Shown here piece after piece: positions 1-10,125 of a stretch of 64,000 nt of DNA (positions are counted from its first letter, which is position 1; each line of letters opens with the position of its first letter). The notes beneath the pieces were generated by a model. The model searched no databases. It saw nothing but the letters and a program-made list of their open reading frames with translations, and was not told where the DNA came from. The DNA is from Dyella jiangningensis (GTDB lineage: Bacteria > Pseudomonadota > Gammaproteobacteria > Xanthomonadales > Rhodanobacteraceae). The stretch is from assembly GCF_003264855.1 (NCBI RefSeq), contig NZ_NFZS01000004.1, positions 124,001 to 188,000 on the forward strand, given 5' to 3'. The position numbers and the translations under genes were made by a program.

Positions 1-533
1 TGCAGACGCTCGAAGCCTTCGGTATTGGCGCGCTGGATCAACGCCTGGTACTTGCCGGCCCAGTCCAGGTACTCCTGCATCGCCGCAGCCATTTCCTGCT
101 GCTGCAACTGGCGTTCGCGGGTAAAGCCGAACGCAGCCATGTGCTCCACATCGAAACGCAGGCCCGACTGGCTGTTCTGCAGCCACGACTGCCACAACTG
201 GGTAAAGCTTCGCGCAGCCTCGCTGTCGATCGATGCGAACGCATGCGCGAACGGTTGCCCGCCGAGGCTCGAAAACAGGTTCTGCAGCGCTTGCTGCCAG
301 TCGGCCGGGCCCTGCCCGAGGCCGCTACCCACGGCGCCCTGCAACCACTCGTTGTAGCCCTTCAGCGCCGCCATGCTGCGCGACATCAGGTCGTCGGCAC
401 CCGGCATCGCAGCGCCAGCGCCCGGCACATAAGACGGCGTCGCGTGCTGTTGCAGGTATCGGGTCCAGGCATCCCAGGATTGCTGTGCCAGCATCTGGTA
501 ATCCTTGAACACATCACTCGCCTGGTCGGCCAT
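1..533 (-). CDS. phaE: PhaE subunit of class III poly(R)-hydroxyalkanoate synthase (3' end outside window)
   Basis: PhaE is the non-catalytic partner of PhaC in class III PHA synthase, which polymerises hydroxyacyl-CoA into storage granules. The minus-strand frame opens at an ATG at 533, preceded by GAGG about 8 bases upstream, and stays open to the window edge (177 codons). The visible N-terminal part begins MADQASDVFKDYQMLAQQSW, is rich in Gln, Trp and Ala and predicted helical, and reaches the segment YQALIQRANTEGFERL, which I recognise as typical of PhaE of Xanthomonas-type bacteria. phaC would be expected just beyond position 1. The family call is by recognition of the sequence; the missing C-terminus prevents a length check. 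Confidence 0.85.
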   Translation of the reverse strand, partial: MADQASDVFKDYQMLAQQSWDAWTRYLQQHATPSYVPGAGAAMPGADDLMSRSMAALKGYNEWLQGAVGSGLGQGPADWQQALQNLFSSLGGQPFAHAFASIDSEAARSFTQLWQSWLQNSQSGLRFDVEHMAAFGFTRERQLQQQEMAAAMQEYLDWAGKYQALIQRANTEGFERL

Positions 534-635
534 GCCTACGTCCTCATTACTCAGCCGGCATCGTAGCAAAAGCAGGTTACGGCGAACGCAAAAACGGCAT
601 TACGGGCAAGCACTTTTGGCGCCTTGGGAGCCTTG

Positions 636-666
636 AAAACAAAAGCCCGGCACGTGGCCGGGCTTT
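636..666 (-). terminator. intrinsic terminator after pnp
   Basis: A 10-bp perfect stem (arms 642-651 and 657-666, 5-base loop) is followed on the minus strand by CTTTTGTTTT. It lies 24 bases after the pnp stop and marks the end of the rpsO-pnp transcript. Confidence 0.85.
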
Positions 667-689
667 CGTCGTTACCTCTGGAGCAAGAC

Positions 690-2795
690 TCAGGCGTTCG
701 CGCCTTCGTCCTCGGCTACGGCCTTCATGGACAGGCGGATACGGCCCTGCTTGTCCACTTCCAGCACCTTGACCTTGACGATGTCGCCTTCCTTCAGCTT
801 GTCGGAGACCTTTTCCACGCGCTCGCTGGAAATCTGCGAGACGTGCACCAGGCCGTCCTTGCCCGGCATGATGGTCACGAACGCGCCGAAATCCATCAGC
901 TTGGCGACCTTGCCCTCGTAGATGCGACCCGGCTCGACGTCGGAGACGATCTGCTCGATGCGCGCCTTGGCGGCATTGGCGGCCTCCCGATTGACCGAAG
1001 CGATGACCACAGTGCCGTCGTCGCTGATGTCGATGGTGGTGCCGGTCTCTTCGGTGATCGAGCGGATGGTGGCGCCGCCCTTGCCGATCACTTCGCGGAT
1101 CTTGTCCGGGTGGATCTTGATGGTGAGCAGGCGCGGGGCGAACTCGCTCATCTCGGTGCGATGGGTGCTGATGACCTTCGCCATTTCGCCGAGGATGTGC
1201 AGGCGGCCACGCTTGGCCTGCTCCAGCGCCACCTTCATGATCTCTTCGGTGATGCCGTCGATCTTGATGTCCATCTGCAGCGCGGTCACGCCATCGGCGG
1301 TACCGGCCACCTTGAAGTCCATGTCGCCGAGGTGATCTTCGTCGCCGAGGATGTCCGACAGCACGACGAAGTCGTTGCCTTCCTTCACCAGGCCCATGGC
1401 GATACCGGCCACCGGAGCCTTCAGCGGGATGCCGGCGTCCATCATGGCGAGCGAGGAACCGCACACCGAGGCCATCGACGAGGAACCGTTGGACTCGGTG
1501 ATTTCCGAGACCACGCGGACCACGTACGGGAACTCTTCGATGGTCGGCTTGACCGCCTGCACGCCGCGCTTGGCGAGACGGCCGTGGCCGATTTCGCGAC
1601 GCTTCGGGGCGCCGAAGCGACCGGCCTCGCCCACCGAGAACGGCGGGAAGTTGTAATGGAACAGGAAGGCATCCTTCGACTCGCCTTCCGGCGCGTCGAT
1701 GATCTGCGCATCACGCGTGGTGCCCAGAGTGGTCACGACCAGCGCCTGGGTTTCGCCACGGGTGAACAGCGCCGAGCCATGGGTGCGCGGCAGGACGCCG
1801 ACGCGGACGGTGATCGGGCGGACGTCGTCCAGGTTGCGGCCGTCGATGCGGACCTTGGTCTTCAGCACGCCGTCGCGCATGGTGCGGTATTCGAGCTCGG
1901 CGAATTCCTTGGCCAGCTCGGCCTTGTCCCAGCCCTTGGCTTCGGCGTCGGCAGCCAGCGAGGCCAGCACGTCGGCCTTGATGGCGGCGATGGCGTCGCG
2001 GCGCTGCAGCTTGTCACGCACCTGGAAGGCGGTCTCGAGCTGGTTGCCCACGGCACCCGTGAGGGCGGCGACGAGCGACTCGTTGCGGGCCGGGGCCTGC
2101 CACGACATGGACGGACGGGCGGCCTGGGTGGCCAGCTCGGCGATGGCGCGGATGGCCGTCTGCATCTGCTGGTGACCGAACACCACGGCGCCGAGCATCA
2201 CTTCCTCGGACAGCAGCTGGGCTTCGGACTCCACCATCAGCACTGCGTTGGCCGTACCGGCGACCACGAGGTCGAGTTTGGAGGTCTTGAGCTCCGACGC
2301 GGTCGGGTTCAGCAGGTACTTGCCATCGGCGTAACCGACGCGGGCAGCGCCGATCGGACCCTTGAACGGGATGCCGGCGAGGCTCAGCGCCGCGGAGGCG
2401 CCCAGCATGGCCGGGATGTCACCGTCGATTTCCGGGTTCAGCGACACGACCTGTGCGATGACCTGCACTTCGTTCTTGAACTCTTCCGGGAACAGCGGGC
2501 GCACCGGGCGATCGATCAGACGCGAGGTGAGCGTCTCCTTCTCGGTCGGGCGGCCTTCGCGCTTGAAGAAGCCACCCGGGATGCGGCCGGCCGAGTAGAA
2601 CTTCTCGACGTAGTCCACCGTGAGCGGGAAGAAGTCTTGACCTTCCTTCGCCTTGGCAGCGGCCACCACGGTGACCAGCACCACAGTACCGCCCATGCTG
2701 ACCATGACGGCACCGGAAGCCTGGCGGGCGATTTCGCCCGTCTCCAGTGTGACTTCGTGATTACCGAACTGGAATGACTTGGTTACTTTCGCCAC
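690..2795 (-). CDS. pnp: polyribonucleotide nucleotidyltransferase (PNPase)
   Basis: PNPase degrades RNA 3' to 5' by phosphorolysis and is a core part of the RNA degradosome. The 701-residue product matches the usual family length. It has two RNase PH-like halves (about 10-145 and 315-540), with [16 protein letters not shown] carrying the catalytic aspartates. These are followed by a KH domain with the IGKGG loop and a C-terminal S1 domain ([18 protein letters not shown]). The start is a GTG at 2795 ([10 protein letters not shown]), 18 bases after the rpsO stop. That gap is too short for the separate RNase III-cleaved pnp leader known in E. coli, so any autocontrol would have to act further upstream. 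A strong terminator follows. Confidence 0.98.
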   Translation of the reverse strand: MAKVTKSFQFGNHEVTLETGEIARQASGAVMVSMGGTVVLVTVVAAAKAKEGQDFFPLTVDYVEKFYSAGRIPGGFFKREGRPTEKETLTSRLIDRPVRPLFPEEFKNEVQVIAQVVSLNPEIDGDIPAMLGASAALSLAGIPFKGPIGAARVGYADGKYLLNPTASELKTSKLDLVVAGTANAVLMVESEAQLLSEEVMLGAVVFGHQQMQTAIRAIAELATQAARPSMSWQAPARNESLVAALTGAVGNQLETAFQVRDKLQRRDAIAAIKADVLASLAADAEAKGWDKAELAKEFAELEYRTMRDGVLKTKVRIDGRNLDDVRPITVRVGVLPRTHGSALFTRGETQALVVTTLGTTRDAQIIDAPEGESKDAFLFHYNFPPFSVGEAGRFGAPKRREIGHGRLAKRGVQAVKPTIEEFPYVVRVVSEITESNGSSSMASVCGSSLAMMDAGIPLKAPVAGIAMGLVKEGNDFVVLSDILGDEDHLGDMDFKVAGTADGVTALQMDIKIDGITEEIMKVALEQAKRGRLHILGEMAKVISTHRTEMSEFAPRLLTIKIHPDKIREVIGKGGATIRSITEETGTTIDISDDGTVVIASVNREAANAAKARIEQIVSDVEPGRIYEGKVAKLMDFGAFVTIMPGKDGLVHVSQISSERVEKVSDKLKEGDIVKVKVLEVDKQGRIRLSMKAVAEDEGANA

Positions 2796-2813
2796 GTGTG
2801 TATTCCTTCAACC

Positions 2814-3083
2814 TTAACGACGGAGGCCGAGGCGCTCGATGAGGCTCTGGTAACGAGCCAGGTCACGATCCTTCAGGTAGCTCAGCAGGCGCTTGCGCTG
2901 GTTGACCAGCTTCAGCAGACCGCGGCGGGAATGGTGATCCTGCTTGTGAGCCTTGAAGTGGTCGGTGAGGTGGTCGATGCGGGCCGACAGCAGGGCGACC
3001 TGCACTTCCGGCGAACCCGTGTCGTTCGGCACGCGGCCGAAGTCAGCGATGATCTTGCCGGTCTGTTCTGCGGTAAGGGACAT
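2814..3083 (-). CDS. rpsO: 30S ribosomal protein S15 (uS15)
   Basis: S15 is a primary 16S rRNA-binding protein that nucleates the platform of the 30S subunit. The 89-residue product has exactly the family length and contains the conserved [14 protein letters not shown] and [20 protein letters not shown] segments. The ATG at 3083 has AGGAAG as ribosome-binding site, directly after a seven-base T run belonging to the hairpin at 3098-3154. pnp follows 18 bases downstream, the usual rpsO-pnp arrangement. Confidence 0.98.
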   Translation of the reverse strand: MSLTAEQTGKIIADFGRVPNDTGSPEVQVALLSARIDHLTDHFKAHKQDHHSRRGLLKLVNQRKRLLSYLKDRDLARYQSLIERLGLRR

Positions 3084-3097
3084 GATTAGCTCTTCCT

Positions 3098-3154
3098 AAA
3101 AAAACGGGTGCGAAGCTTGCGCAACGTCACGCCATGACGTTGCGCAAGCTTCGC
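3098..3154 (-). terminator. 20-bp perfect hairpin with T run in front of rpsO (attenuator or processing site)
   Basis: Perfect inverted repeat, arms 3110-3129 and 3135-3154, 5-base loop. On the minus strand it is followed by a short CACCCG link and TTTTTTT (3098-3104), which abuts the rpsO ribosome-binding site. It lies between a good sigma-70-like promoter (3188-3217) and rpsO. Its form fits an intrinsic terminator for truB readthrough, an attenuator, or a double-stranded RNase III target controlling rpsO-pnp; sequence alone cannot decide. Confidence 0.8.
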
Positions 3155-3187
3155 CTAGATGAATGAAAATTCTGAAACAAGCTCCGT

Positions 3188-3217
3188 ATTGTAGCGAGCG
3201 GAGCCCAACGACAACAA
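3188..3217 (-). promoter_or_regulatory. probable rpsO promoter
   Basis: On the minus strand a TTGTTG -35 (3212-3217) and a TACAAT -10 (3188-3193) are 18 bases apart, just after the truB stop. The expected transcription start is near 3181, giving a leader of about 98 bases that includes the 20-bp hairpin. This corresponds in place to the rpsO promoter known in E. coli. Confidence 0.6.
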
Positions 3218-3228
3218 GACCGTCATGG

Positions 3229-4170
3229 TCATCCGGCATCCTGCCCGGTCCGCGGCAGGTTGAACCCGCGCACGATGCGCAGTTTTCCGTCCACCGCTTC
3301 GCCCAGGATCAGCAAGCGGCCGTCCTCGTCGAACACCGCGTGCTGCCCCGACAGCGCTGGATCCACCGGAATCTGCTGCCCCTGTGAGACGGCCAGGGTG
3401 CGCTCGGCGTCCAGCCTCAACTCAGGCAGCCCCTCCAGACCCGCCGACACCGGCAGCAGCAACGCGAGCAAGGCGTCGTCCCCCTGCCCGGCCGCCGCCT
3501 GCAGCTGTTCGACCGTGACCATGGCGGGCTCCCTGAACGGATCCACCCAGAGGCGACGGAGCGCCGTCAGATGGGCACCGCAACCCAGGTCCTCTCCCAG
3601 GTCGACTGCCAGGCTGCGCACGTAAGTGCCCGAACCGCATTCGACGTACAGGGTGAGACTGTCCTCCGAGCGACTGGCCAGCTCCAGCCGATAGACGTCC
3701 ACCTCACGCGAGGGCACGTCCACGGCCTCGCCGCGCCGCGCCTTGACGTAAAGCGGCTCGCCGTCGAGCTTGATGGCCGAATACACGGGCGGCACTTGGG
3801 TAATGCGTCCGCGCAGCTTGGCCAGGGCGGCCTCGATGGCCGCTTCGGAAAGTTCAGGCACCGGCCGAACCTGGACCACCTCGCCTTCGAGATCGGCGGT
3901 GCTGGTGGTGGCGCCGAGCTTGCACTCGGCCAGATAGGCCTTGCGGGAACCCAGCAGCATGCCAGCGAGCTTGGTGGCCTCCCCGAAGCATAGAGGCAGC
4001 AGGCCGGTAGCCAGCGGGTCGAGCGCGCCGGTATGGCCGCCCTTCTCCGCGCGAAAAATACCTTTGCGAACAACCTGCAGGGCCTCGTTCGAACTCAGGC
4101 CCAAGGGCTTGTCCAGCAGGACGATACCGTGCAGGTCGCGGAAACGGATTCGGCTTTTCTTCTTGCTCAT
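3229..4170 (-). CDS. truB: tRNA pseudouridine(55) synthase
   Basis: TruB converts U55 in the T-loop of tRNAs to pseudouridine. The 313-residue protein has the family motif GGHTGALDPLATG with the catalytic aspartate at about residue 51, the KAYLAECKLGATTSTADLEG region, and the C-terminal segment with GTYVRSLAVDLGEDLGCGAHL. The family consensus is GTLDP; here it reads GALDP, a conservative change next to the catalytic Asp. It lies 64 bases after rbfA, in the conserved infB-rbfA-truB-rpsO order. Confidence 0.97.
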   Translation of the reverse strand: MSKKKSRIRFRDLHGIVLLDKPLGLSSNEALQVVRKGIFRAEKGGHTGALDPLATGLLPLCFGEATKLAGMLLGSRKAYLAECKLGATTSTADLEGEVVQVRPVPELSEAAIEAALAKLRGRITQVPPVYSAIKLDGEPLYVKARRGEAVDVPSREVDVYRLELASRSEDSLTLYVECGSGTYVRSLAVDLGEDLGCGAHLTALRRLWVDPFREPAMVTVEQLQAAAGQGDDALLALLLPVSAGLEGLPELRLDAERTLAVSQGQQIPVDPALSGQHAVFDEDGRLLILGEAVDGKLRIVRGFNLPRTGQDAG

Positions 4171-4234
4171 GAGGTCATGCGGCCCCGCCGCCCTGCCCCA
4201 GCGATACGGACCACCCCGTTACGATAAACACGCC

Positions 4235-4630
4235 TCAGTCCTCGGCAGCGTCCTCGGCCTCGTCCTTGGACGGCGCCGGATTACGATCGCTGTCCTGGCG
4301 GAGCAGCGTTTCGATGCGCTCGCCCTTGTCGACCGAGTCGTCGTACTTGAAGCGCAGTTCCGGCACGCGGCGCAGGCGCATGCTGCGCGACAGCTCGCGG
4401 CGGAATTCCACTGCCAGTTCCTTGAGTGCCTTGACGGCCTCGACGGAACGCTCCGGCTGCAGGGCGGTTACCCAAACCGTCGCCCAATCGAGATCGCGGG
4501 TGACCTCGACGTCGGACACGCTCACCGACGGCAGCCCGTGGTCGCGCACGGCGGCATGGACCAGCAGGCCAATTTCGCGGCGCAGCTCGGCGCCGACGCG
4601 GTCGGTACGTTTGAAATCGCGTGAGGGCAT
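4235..4630 (-). CDS. rbfA: 30S ribosome-binding factor A
   Basis: RbfA assists late 16S rRNA maturation and cold adaptation by binding the 30S subunit near helix 1. I place the start at the ATG at 4630 (MPSRDFKRTDRVGAELRREI), which has AAGGAG about 8 bases upstream. A longer in-frame start at 4681 would add an unconserved 17-residue extension. The resulting 131 residues fit the family, with the conserved VSVSDVEVTRDLDWATVWVT strand and the LRLRRVPELRFKYDDSVDKG region. The C-terminus is acidic. It follows infB after a hairpin and precedes truB. Confidence 0.96.
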   Translation of the reverse strand: MPSRDFKRTDRVGAELRREIGLLVHAAVRDHGLPSVSVSDVEVTRDLDWATVWVTALQPERSVEAVKALKELAVEFRRELSRSMRLRRVPELRFKYDDSVDKGERIETLLRQDSDRNPAPSKDEAEDAAED

Positions 4631-4697
4631 GGGTAACTCCTTCGTCGTCACGGGGACGCGAGACGGTGGCGAGGGCGCCAACGCCGCAGTTTACGTA

Positions 4698-4733
4698 GAA
4701 AAACGAAGCCCGGACAAAGCTGCCCGGGCTTCG
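4698..4733 (-). terminator. intrinsic terminator or attenuator between infB and rbfA
   Basis: A 10-bp perfect stem (4704-4713 with 4724-4733, 10-base loop) is followed on the minus strand by TTTTT. It sits 56 bases after the infB stop and 68 bases before the rbfA start, so it would reduce but probably not abolish readthrough into rbfA-truB. Confidence 0.7.
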
Positions 4734-4789
4734 AGAACTTGCCGGACATGGAGTTTTCGCGATGTCGCTACTCACTCCTCGTCCCTCGA

Positions 4790-7621
4790 TCACAGCGTGC
4801 GGGCAACCTCGATACGCTCGAAGCACTCGATCTGGTCGCCGACCTTGACGTCGTTGTACTGCTTCACGGCGATACCGCATTCCATGCCGTTGCGTACTTC
4901 GTCGACGAGGTCCTTGAAGCGACGCAGCGACTCCAGTTCGCCCTGGAAGACCACGGTGTTGTCGCGCAGCACGCGGATCGGCTTGCTGCGCTTGACCGTG
5001 CCTTCGGTGACCATGCAACCGGCCACCGCGCCGAACTTGGAGCTGCGGAACACCTCGCGCACCTGGGCGATGCCGATGATTTCCTCGCGCACTTCCTTGC
5101 CCAGCAAGCCCGAAGCGGCCTGCTTCACCTGGTCGATCACGTCATAGATGATCGAGAAGTAACGGACGTCGAGGCCCGAGGTATCGATCACCTTGCGCGC
5201 CGAGGCGTCGGCACGGACGTTGAAGCCGATGACCAGCGCCTTGGAGGCGGCGGCGAGCGTCGCATCGGACTCGGTGATGCCGCCGACGCCGGCCGCGATC
5301 ACGTTGACCTTCACGTTCTCGTTGCCGATCTGGCTGAGCGACTCGCGCAGCGCCTGCACCGAACCCTGCACGTCGGCCTTGACCAGGATGTTGAGCGTCT
5401 GCTGCTCGGCACCCTGGCCCATCTGGGCCATGATGTCCTCAAGGCGGTTGGCCTTGCTGACCATGCGCGTTTCACGACGCTTGAGCTGGCGCTCGGCCGC
5501 CACTTCGCGGGCCAGGCGCTCGTCGGCCACGACCACGAAATCGTCACCCGATTCCGGCACGCCGGACAGACCCAGCACCTGCACCGGAATGGACGGACCG
5601 GCTTCCTGCACGGTCTTGCCGTTCTCGTCGATCAGTGCGCGCATGCGGCCATACTCGATGCCGCAGACGACGAAGTCGCCGCGCTTGAGCGTGCCCTGCT
5701 GCACCAGCACCGTCGCCACCGGGCCGCGACCGCGGTCCAGGCTGGACTCGATCACCACGCCGGAGGCCGGGCCGTCTTCGACCGCCGTCAGCTCCATCAC
5801 TTCGGCCTGGACCAGGATCGCGTCGAGCAGGTCGTCGATGCCCATGCCGGTCTTGGCCGAGATCGGCACGAACGGCGTGTCACCACCCCACTCTTCCGGG
5901 ATCACTTCCAGGTTGCCGAGGCCCTGCTTGACGTGGTCCGGGTTGGCGTCGGACTTGTCCATCTTGTTGAGCGCCACGATCAGCGGCACCTTGGCGGCGC
6001 GCGCATGCTGCACGGCTTCGGCCGTCTGCGGCATGACGCCGTCGTCGGCCGCGACCACCAGCACCACGATGTCGGTGGACTGGGCGCCGCGAGCACGCAT
6101 CGAGGTGAACGCCGCATGGCCCGGGGTATCCAGGAACGTGATGACGCCCTTGGGCGTTTCCACGTGGTACGCACCGATGTGCTGCGTAATGCCGCCTGCT
6201 TCGCCCGAAGCCACCTTGGTGCGACGGATGTAGTCGAGCGTCGAGGTCTTGCCGTGGTCGACGTGGCCCATGATGGTGACCACCGGCGGACGCGGCTTCT
6301 TCTCGCCTTCCAGCTCCGCGTTCTGCGTGTGGGCAGCCAGCGCGGCTTCGGCGTTGTTCTCGCTCGCAGCCACGGCCTTGTGGCCTAGCTCTTCAACCAC
6401 CAGCACCGCGGTGTCGTGGTCGATGGTCTGGTTGATGGTGGCCATCACGCCCATCTTGAAGAGGGCCTTGACCACTTCCGAACCCTTGACCGCCATCTTG
6501 TTGGCGAGGTCGGCCACCACGTTGTTGTCACCCACCACGACTTCGCGCACGACCGCGGCGGTTGGACGGGTAAAGCCGTGCGGGCCGCTGGAGGCCGGCG
6601 AGCCGCCACGCGGTACATCGCGGTTCGGACCCTTGCCGGGTTTGCCGCGCTTGTTGCTGGAGCGACGCGCGCGATCGGCTTCGCTCAGGTGCAGTTCGCC
6701 CGCGGCGAAACGCTTGCCGCCCGGCGTGTCGTCACGATCACGGCCATGACGGGCCTTGTTGCGGCTGTCGCCCGCCGCACCAGCGGCAGGCGCGGCCGCA
6801 CCAGCGGCAGCCGGGCCCGGGCGATTGGCCACGGGCGCCGCCGTCGCGGCAGGCTTCGAGGCTGCAGGGGCCGGCGTGATGACGACCTTCTTCTCGCGGC
6901 GGCGCGGCTCATGAATGGTGGGCACGATCATGCCCAGCGAGCTGTGATCGATGCGCTGCACCGCCGGCTCGGCAGCCGCAGCCTTTTCGGCGGCCTCGAC
7001 GGGTGCCTCCACCGGCTCGGGCGCGGCGGCTTCCGCAGCGGCGCGCTGGGCCTGCTCATGAGCGCGCGCCGTAGCTTCGGCCTCGGCGGCCTGCTGACGG
7101 CGCTGCTCTTCTTCGGCTTCCCGCTGGCGCTGGGCTTCGGCTTCGCGCTGGCTGGCTTCTTCCTGGCGGCGGCGATCCGCTTCCAGGCGCTCGTTTTCCT
7201 CATGGTCGCGCTGCTGCTGCGATTCCTGCAGCTTGCGCACGGCGTCCTCGCGCTCGACGTCGCTGCCGGCTTCTTCGGCGATGACGCTGCGCTTGACGTA
7301 GGTGCGCTTGGCACGGACCTCGACGTTCACCGTCTTGGCGCCAGCGGCGCCCCGGGCGCCTGGCGTGGCCACCTTCAGCTCACTCACCTTTCGGCGCTTG
7401 AGCGTGATCTGGCGCGGCGAGCTGTCGTCCGATTCGGCGGCGGCGAGTTCGCCCTTGCCGTGGGTGCGGCGCAGGAAGCCCAGCAGCTTCACCTTCTCGG
7501 TGCTGCTGATGATCTGCTCCGGATCGGAGAATTTCATACCGGCCTCGGACAGCTGTCCGAGCAGCTTGTCCACCGGCATGCCAAGTACCTTGGCGAGTTG
7601 TTTGATCGTTACGTCCGACAT
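4790..7621 (-). CDS. infB: translation initiation factor IF-2
   Basis: IF-2 is the GTPase that brings initiator tRNA to the 30S subunit and drives subunit joining. The 943-residue protein has an IF2N domain at the N-terminus ([20 protein letters not shown]). A long low-complexity region rich in Glu, Gln, Arg and Ala follows (about 90-330), with two further Ala/Pro-rich stretches. The G domain has [17 protein letters not shown] and NKMDKSDA, and the C-terminal domains bind fMet-tRNA. It follows nusA by 124 bases, and the same transcription unit begins with the initiator tRNA gene at 10036-10112, so initiator tRNA and the factor that carries it are linked. Confidence 0.98.
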   Translation of the reverse strand: MSDVTIKQLAKVLGMPVDKLLGQLSEAGMKFSDPEQIISSTEKVKLLGFLRRTHGKGELAAAESDDSSPRQITLKRRKVSELKVATPGARGAAGAKTVNVEVRAKRTYVKRSVIAEEAGSDVEREDAVRKLQESQQQRDHEENERLEADRRRQEEASQREAEAQRQREAEEEQRRQQAAEAEATARAHEQAQRAAAEAAAPEPVEAPVEAAEKAAAAEPAVQRIDHSSLGMIVPTIHEPRRREKKVVITPAPAASKPAATAAPVANRPGPAAAGAAAPAAGAAGDSRNKARHGRDRDDTPGGKRFAAGELHLSEADRARRSSNKRGKPGKGPNRDVPRGGSPASSGPHGFTRPTAAVVREVVVGDNNVVADLANKMAVKGSEVVKALFKMGVMATINQTIDHDTAVLVVEELGHKAVAASENNAEAALAAHTQNAELEGEKKPRPPVVTIMGHVDHGKTSTLDYIRRTKVASGEAGGITQHIGAYHVETPKGVITFLDTPGHAAFTSMRARGAQSTDIVVLVVAADDGVMPQTAEAVQHARAAKVPLIVALNKMDKSDANPDHVKQGLGNLEVIPEEWGGDTPFVPISAKTGMGIDDLLDAILVQAEVMELTAVEDGPASGVVIESSLDRGRGPVATVLVQQGTLKRGDFVVCGIEYGRMRALIDENGKTVQEAGPSIPVQVLGLSGVPESGDDFVVVADERLAREVAAERQLKRRETRMVSKANRLEDIMAQMGQGAEQQTLNILVKADVQGSVQALRESLSQIGNENVKVNVIAAGVGGITESDATLAAASKALVIGFNVRADASARKVIDTSGLDVRYFSIIYDVIDQVKQAASGLLGKEVREEIIGIAQVREVFRSSKFGAVAGCMVTEGTVKRSKPIRVLRDNTVVFQGELESLRRFKDLVDEVRNGMECGIAVKQYNDVKVGDQIECFERIEVARTL

Positions 7622-7745
7622 CGTGTTCTTTCTCCGCCGTTCCCGCGCTAGGCCATGCAGTCACTTCCGCACGACCACCCCCATCCCTGGTGGAAGGCGT
7701 CTCAGCCTTCCTCGGTGCGCCCATCCAGGGCGCCGCCGCCCGCGG

Positions 7746-9251
7746 TTAGCCACCCTTCTCCAGACGCTCGATCATCGGCGCGCGTGCAGCCATGATCAGC
7801 GCTGCAGCGCGATCTTCGTCCATACCCTCGATGTCGATCAGGTCGTCGACCGCGAGGTCGGCCAGATCGTCCACCGTCACCACTTCGCGAGCCGCCAGCG
7901 CATAGGCCGTGGCTTCGTCCATGCCCGGCAGCTGCAGGAGCTCTTCCGACGGCTGGTGCTCGTCGATGCTCTCTTCCACCGCCAGTGCTTCGGTCAGCAG
8001 CGCGTCGCGGGCGCGGGCGCGCAACTCCTCGACGATGTCCTCGTCGAAGCCTTCGACCGCCAGCAGCTCGGCGCTGGGCACGTAGGCAATTTCCTCGACA
8101 CTGGAGAAGCCTTCCTGCACGAGGATGTTGGCGATCTCCTGATCCACTTCCAGCTTGTCCATGAACAGCTGGCGTGCGGCTTCCTGCTCGGCCTCGCTCT
8201 TGGCGGCGACCTGGTCCTGCGTCATCACGTTGAGCTGCCAGCCGGTGAGCTTGCTGGCAAGGCGCACGTTCTGGCCACCGCGACCGATGGCCTGGGACAG
8301 CTTGTCCTCGGCCACGGCGATGTCCATCGAGTGCTTCTCTTCGTCCATGATGATGGACTGCACTTCCGCCGGCGCCATCGCGTTGATGACGTACTGGGCC
8401 TGGTTCTCGTGCCACAGGATGATGTCCACGCGCTCGCCATTGAGCTCGTTGGACACGGCCTGCACGCGCGAACCACGCATGCCGATGCAGGCGCCGATGG
8501 GATCGGTGCGCGAATCGTGCGCGACTACGGCGATCTTGGCGCGATCGCCCGGATCGCGGGCGCAGCCCTTGATCTCGACCAGGCCCTGGCCCACTTCCGG
8601 CACTTCGAGCTTGAACAGCTCGATCATGAACTCCGGCGCGGCGCGCGACACGAACAGCTGCGGGCCACGGGCTTCCGAACGCACCTCGAAGAGGTAACCA
8701 CGGACGCGGTCGCCAACGCGGGCCGATTCGCGCGGAATGGTCTTGTCGCGCGGGATGAAGGCCTCGGCGTTGCCGCCCAGGTCGAGGTAGACGTTGCCGC
8801 GCTCGACGCGCTTGACGATGCCGGTGACCAGCTCGCCCACGCGATCGCGGAAGGCGTCGACCACCTGCTGGCGCTCGGCCTCGCGCACGCGCTGCACGAT
8901 CACCTGCTTGGCGGCCTGTGCGGCGATGCGGCCGAACTCGGCGTTCTCGATCTGCGCCTCGATGTATTCGCCGACCTGCGAGTCTTCGCGCTCGTCGACG
9001 GCGTCCATCAGGCGCACCTGGTGGAACGGGGACTCCATCTCGCCATCGTCGGCAATGATTTCCCAACGACGGAAGGTCTCGTAATCGCCGCTGTGGCGGT
9101 CGATGGTCACGCGGATATCCGGATCTTCGTCCGGATAGCGCTTCTTGGCCGCGGACGCGAGCGCCGCTTCCATCGCCTGGAAAATCACTTCACGCGACAC
9201 GCCCTTTTCATTGGCGACCGCGTCAACCACCAGCAAAAGTTCTTTGCTCAT
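7746..9251 (-). CDS. nusA: transcription termination/antitermination factor NusA
   Basis: NusA binds RNA polymerase and nascent RNA and modulates pausing, termination and antitermination. The 501-residue product has the N-terminal polymerase-binding domain ([20 protein letters not shown]), an S1 domain (about 135-200), two KH domains ([20 protein letters not shown] and [15 protein letters not shown]) and the two C-terminal acidic helix-hairpin-helix repeats found in gammaproteobacteria. It lies 48 bases after rimP, the standard rimP-nusA-infB order. Confidence 0.98.
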   Translation of the reverse strand: MSKELLLVVDAVANEKGVSREVIFQAMEAALASAAKKRYPDEDPDIRVTIDRHSGDYETFRRWEIIADDGEMESPFHQVRLMDAVDEREDSQVGEYIEAQIENAEFGRIAAQAAKQVIVQRVREAERQQVVDAFRDRVGELVTGIVKRVERGNVYLDLGGNAEAFIPRDKTIPRESARVGDRVRGYLFEVRSEARGPQLFVSRAAPEFMIELFKLEVPEVGQGLVEIKGCARDPGDRAKIAVVAHDSRTDPIGACIGMRGSRVQAVSNELNGERVDIILWHENQAQYVINAMAPAEVQSIIMDEEKHSMDIAVAEDKLSQAIGRGGQNVRLASKLTGWQLNVMTQDQVAAKSEAEQEAARQLFMDKLEVDQEIANILVQEGFSSVEEIAYVPSAELLAVEGFDEDIVEELRARARDALLTEALAVEESIDEHQPSEELLQLPGMDEATAYALAAREVVTVDDLADLAVDDLIDIEGMDEDRAAALIMAARAPMIERLEKGG

Positions 9252-9299
9252 TGCAGCAACTCCGTAGACGCCGCCGGCGCCGATCGGTTTTCGATTGAT

Positions 9300-9815
9300 T
9301 TACTTCGAGGCCTTCTTGCCCGGTTTCTTGCCCGGCTTGGGCTGCGGCACGTAACCGAGCGCTGCCCAATCGGGTACCACGCGCGCGCTTTCCACCGCGT
9401 CGTGGTCGAACTCGAAGGTCTTCCCCTCTGCTTCCAGCGAGATCCTCTCGCCGTCCACCGAGATCACCTTGCCGCGCAAGCGGCGGCGTCCTTCCAGGGG
9501 CGCCTTCAGCAATACCTTCACTTCCGTCCCGGACACCTTGGCGAACTGCGCCGCGGTGAACAGCGGACGGTCGATGCCGGGGGAAGAAACTTCCAATACA
9601 TAGTGGCCCGGAACCGGGTCCTCAACGTCCAGCATCGCCGACAGTTCACGGCTGGCCGCTTCGCAGTCATCGAGGTTGACCTCGCGGCCCTCGGCGTCCA
9701 GATAGACACGCAGGGTACTCTGCCCCTGCGACGGGGTGAACTCCACGCCGATGCATTCCAGGCCCAGATCGGCCAGGACTTCGGTGAAGCGTTGAGCTAA
9801 TGCCTGCGTATCCAT
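9300..9815 (-). CDS. rimP: ribosome maturation factor RimP
   Basis: RimP is needed for 30S maturation. I place the start at the ATG at 9815 ([20 protein letters not shown]), which gives 171 residues. An earlier in-frame ATG at 9869 would add an unconserved stretch encoded by a terminator-like hairpin. The protein has the family features [21 protein letters not shown], the [22 protein letters not shown] core segment and a C-terminal SH3-like domain, ending in a lysine-rich tail. No strong ribosome-binding site is visible upstream of 9815. Confidence 0.95.
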   Translation of the reverse strand: MDTQALAQRFTEVLADLGLECIGVEFTPSQGQSTLRVYLDAEGREVNLDDCEAASRELSAMLDVEDPVPGHYVLEVSSPGIDRPLFTAAQFAKVSGTEVKVLLKAPLEGRRRLRGKVISVDGERISLEAEGKTFEFDHDAVESARVVPDWAALGYVPQPKPGKKPGKKASK

Positions 9816-9845
9816 GATTCGTCTACCGTTACCGTCGCCAGAAAC

Positions 9846-9870
9846 AAAAAATGGGCTCAAGCGGCCCATT
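9846..9870 (-). terminator. hairpin with T run in the rimP leader
   Basis: A 7-bp stem (9850-9856 with 9864-9870, 7-base loop) runs on the minus strand into a T-rich tract, 31 bases before the rimP start. It is the second terminator-like hairpin between the initiator tRNA and rimP, and its position suggests attenuation of the rimP-nusA-infB message. Confidence 0.6.
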
Positions 9871-9992
9871 CCCTGCTCTTAAGGAGAGCGTCCTCGCCGA
9901 TGTCCCGACCCATCCAGACCTTTCCGGGGCACCTTGGCGCAGCCAGCATCGAAGCGGCGTGTGACACATGTGCGACGCTTCCTTGCGCCCAA

Positions 9993-10017
9993 CAAAAAAG
10001 CCTCACGAGGAGGCTTT
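9993..10017 (-). terminator. intrinsic terminator after initiator tRNA
   Basis: An 8-bp stem (9997-10004 with 10010-10017, 5-base loop) is followed on the minus strand by a run of T. It lies about 20 bases after the CCA end of the tRNA and is expected to end most tRNA transcripts, with some readthrough into rimP. Confidence 0.8.
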
Positions 10018-10035
10018 CTTGTTCTAAGAAAGATC

Positions 10036-10112
10036 TGGTAGCGGGGGCAGGATTCGAACCTGCGACCTTCGGGTTATGAGCCCGACGAGCTGCCAGACTG
10101 CTCCACCCCGCA
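10036..10112 (-). tRNA. initiator tRNA-fMet (CAT)
   Basis: The 77-base minus-strand gene includes an encoded CCA. The anticodon loop CTCATAA is flanked by three GC pairs (GGG/CCC) in the anticodon stem, the hallmark of initiator tRNA. The T arm contains GGTTCGAATCC. As read, base 1 is U and base 72 is U, so the 1-72 pair is unpaired as initiators require, but through U-U rather than the C-A of E. coli. It heads the rimP-nusA-infB unit, as metY does in enterobacteria. Confidence 0.96.
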
Positions 10113-10125
10113 TCAGAGTCCGGAA

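Noticed and set aside
624..2777. Long open frame (717 codons) on the plus strand opposite pnp
   Set aside because: It is exactly antisense to the conserved pnp gene, and its product is rich in His, Asp, Gly and Arg as expected from high-GC shadow frames. No family is recognisable.
6416..7651. 411-codon plus-strand frame with hydrophobic stretches opposite infB
   Set aside because: The apparent hydrophobic segments are the antisense of the Glu/Gln/Arg-rich linker of IF2.
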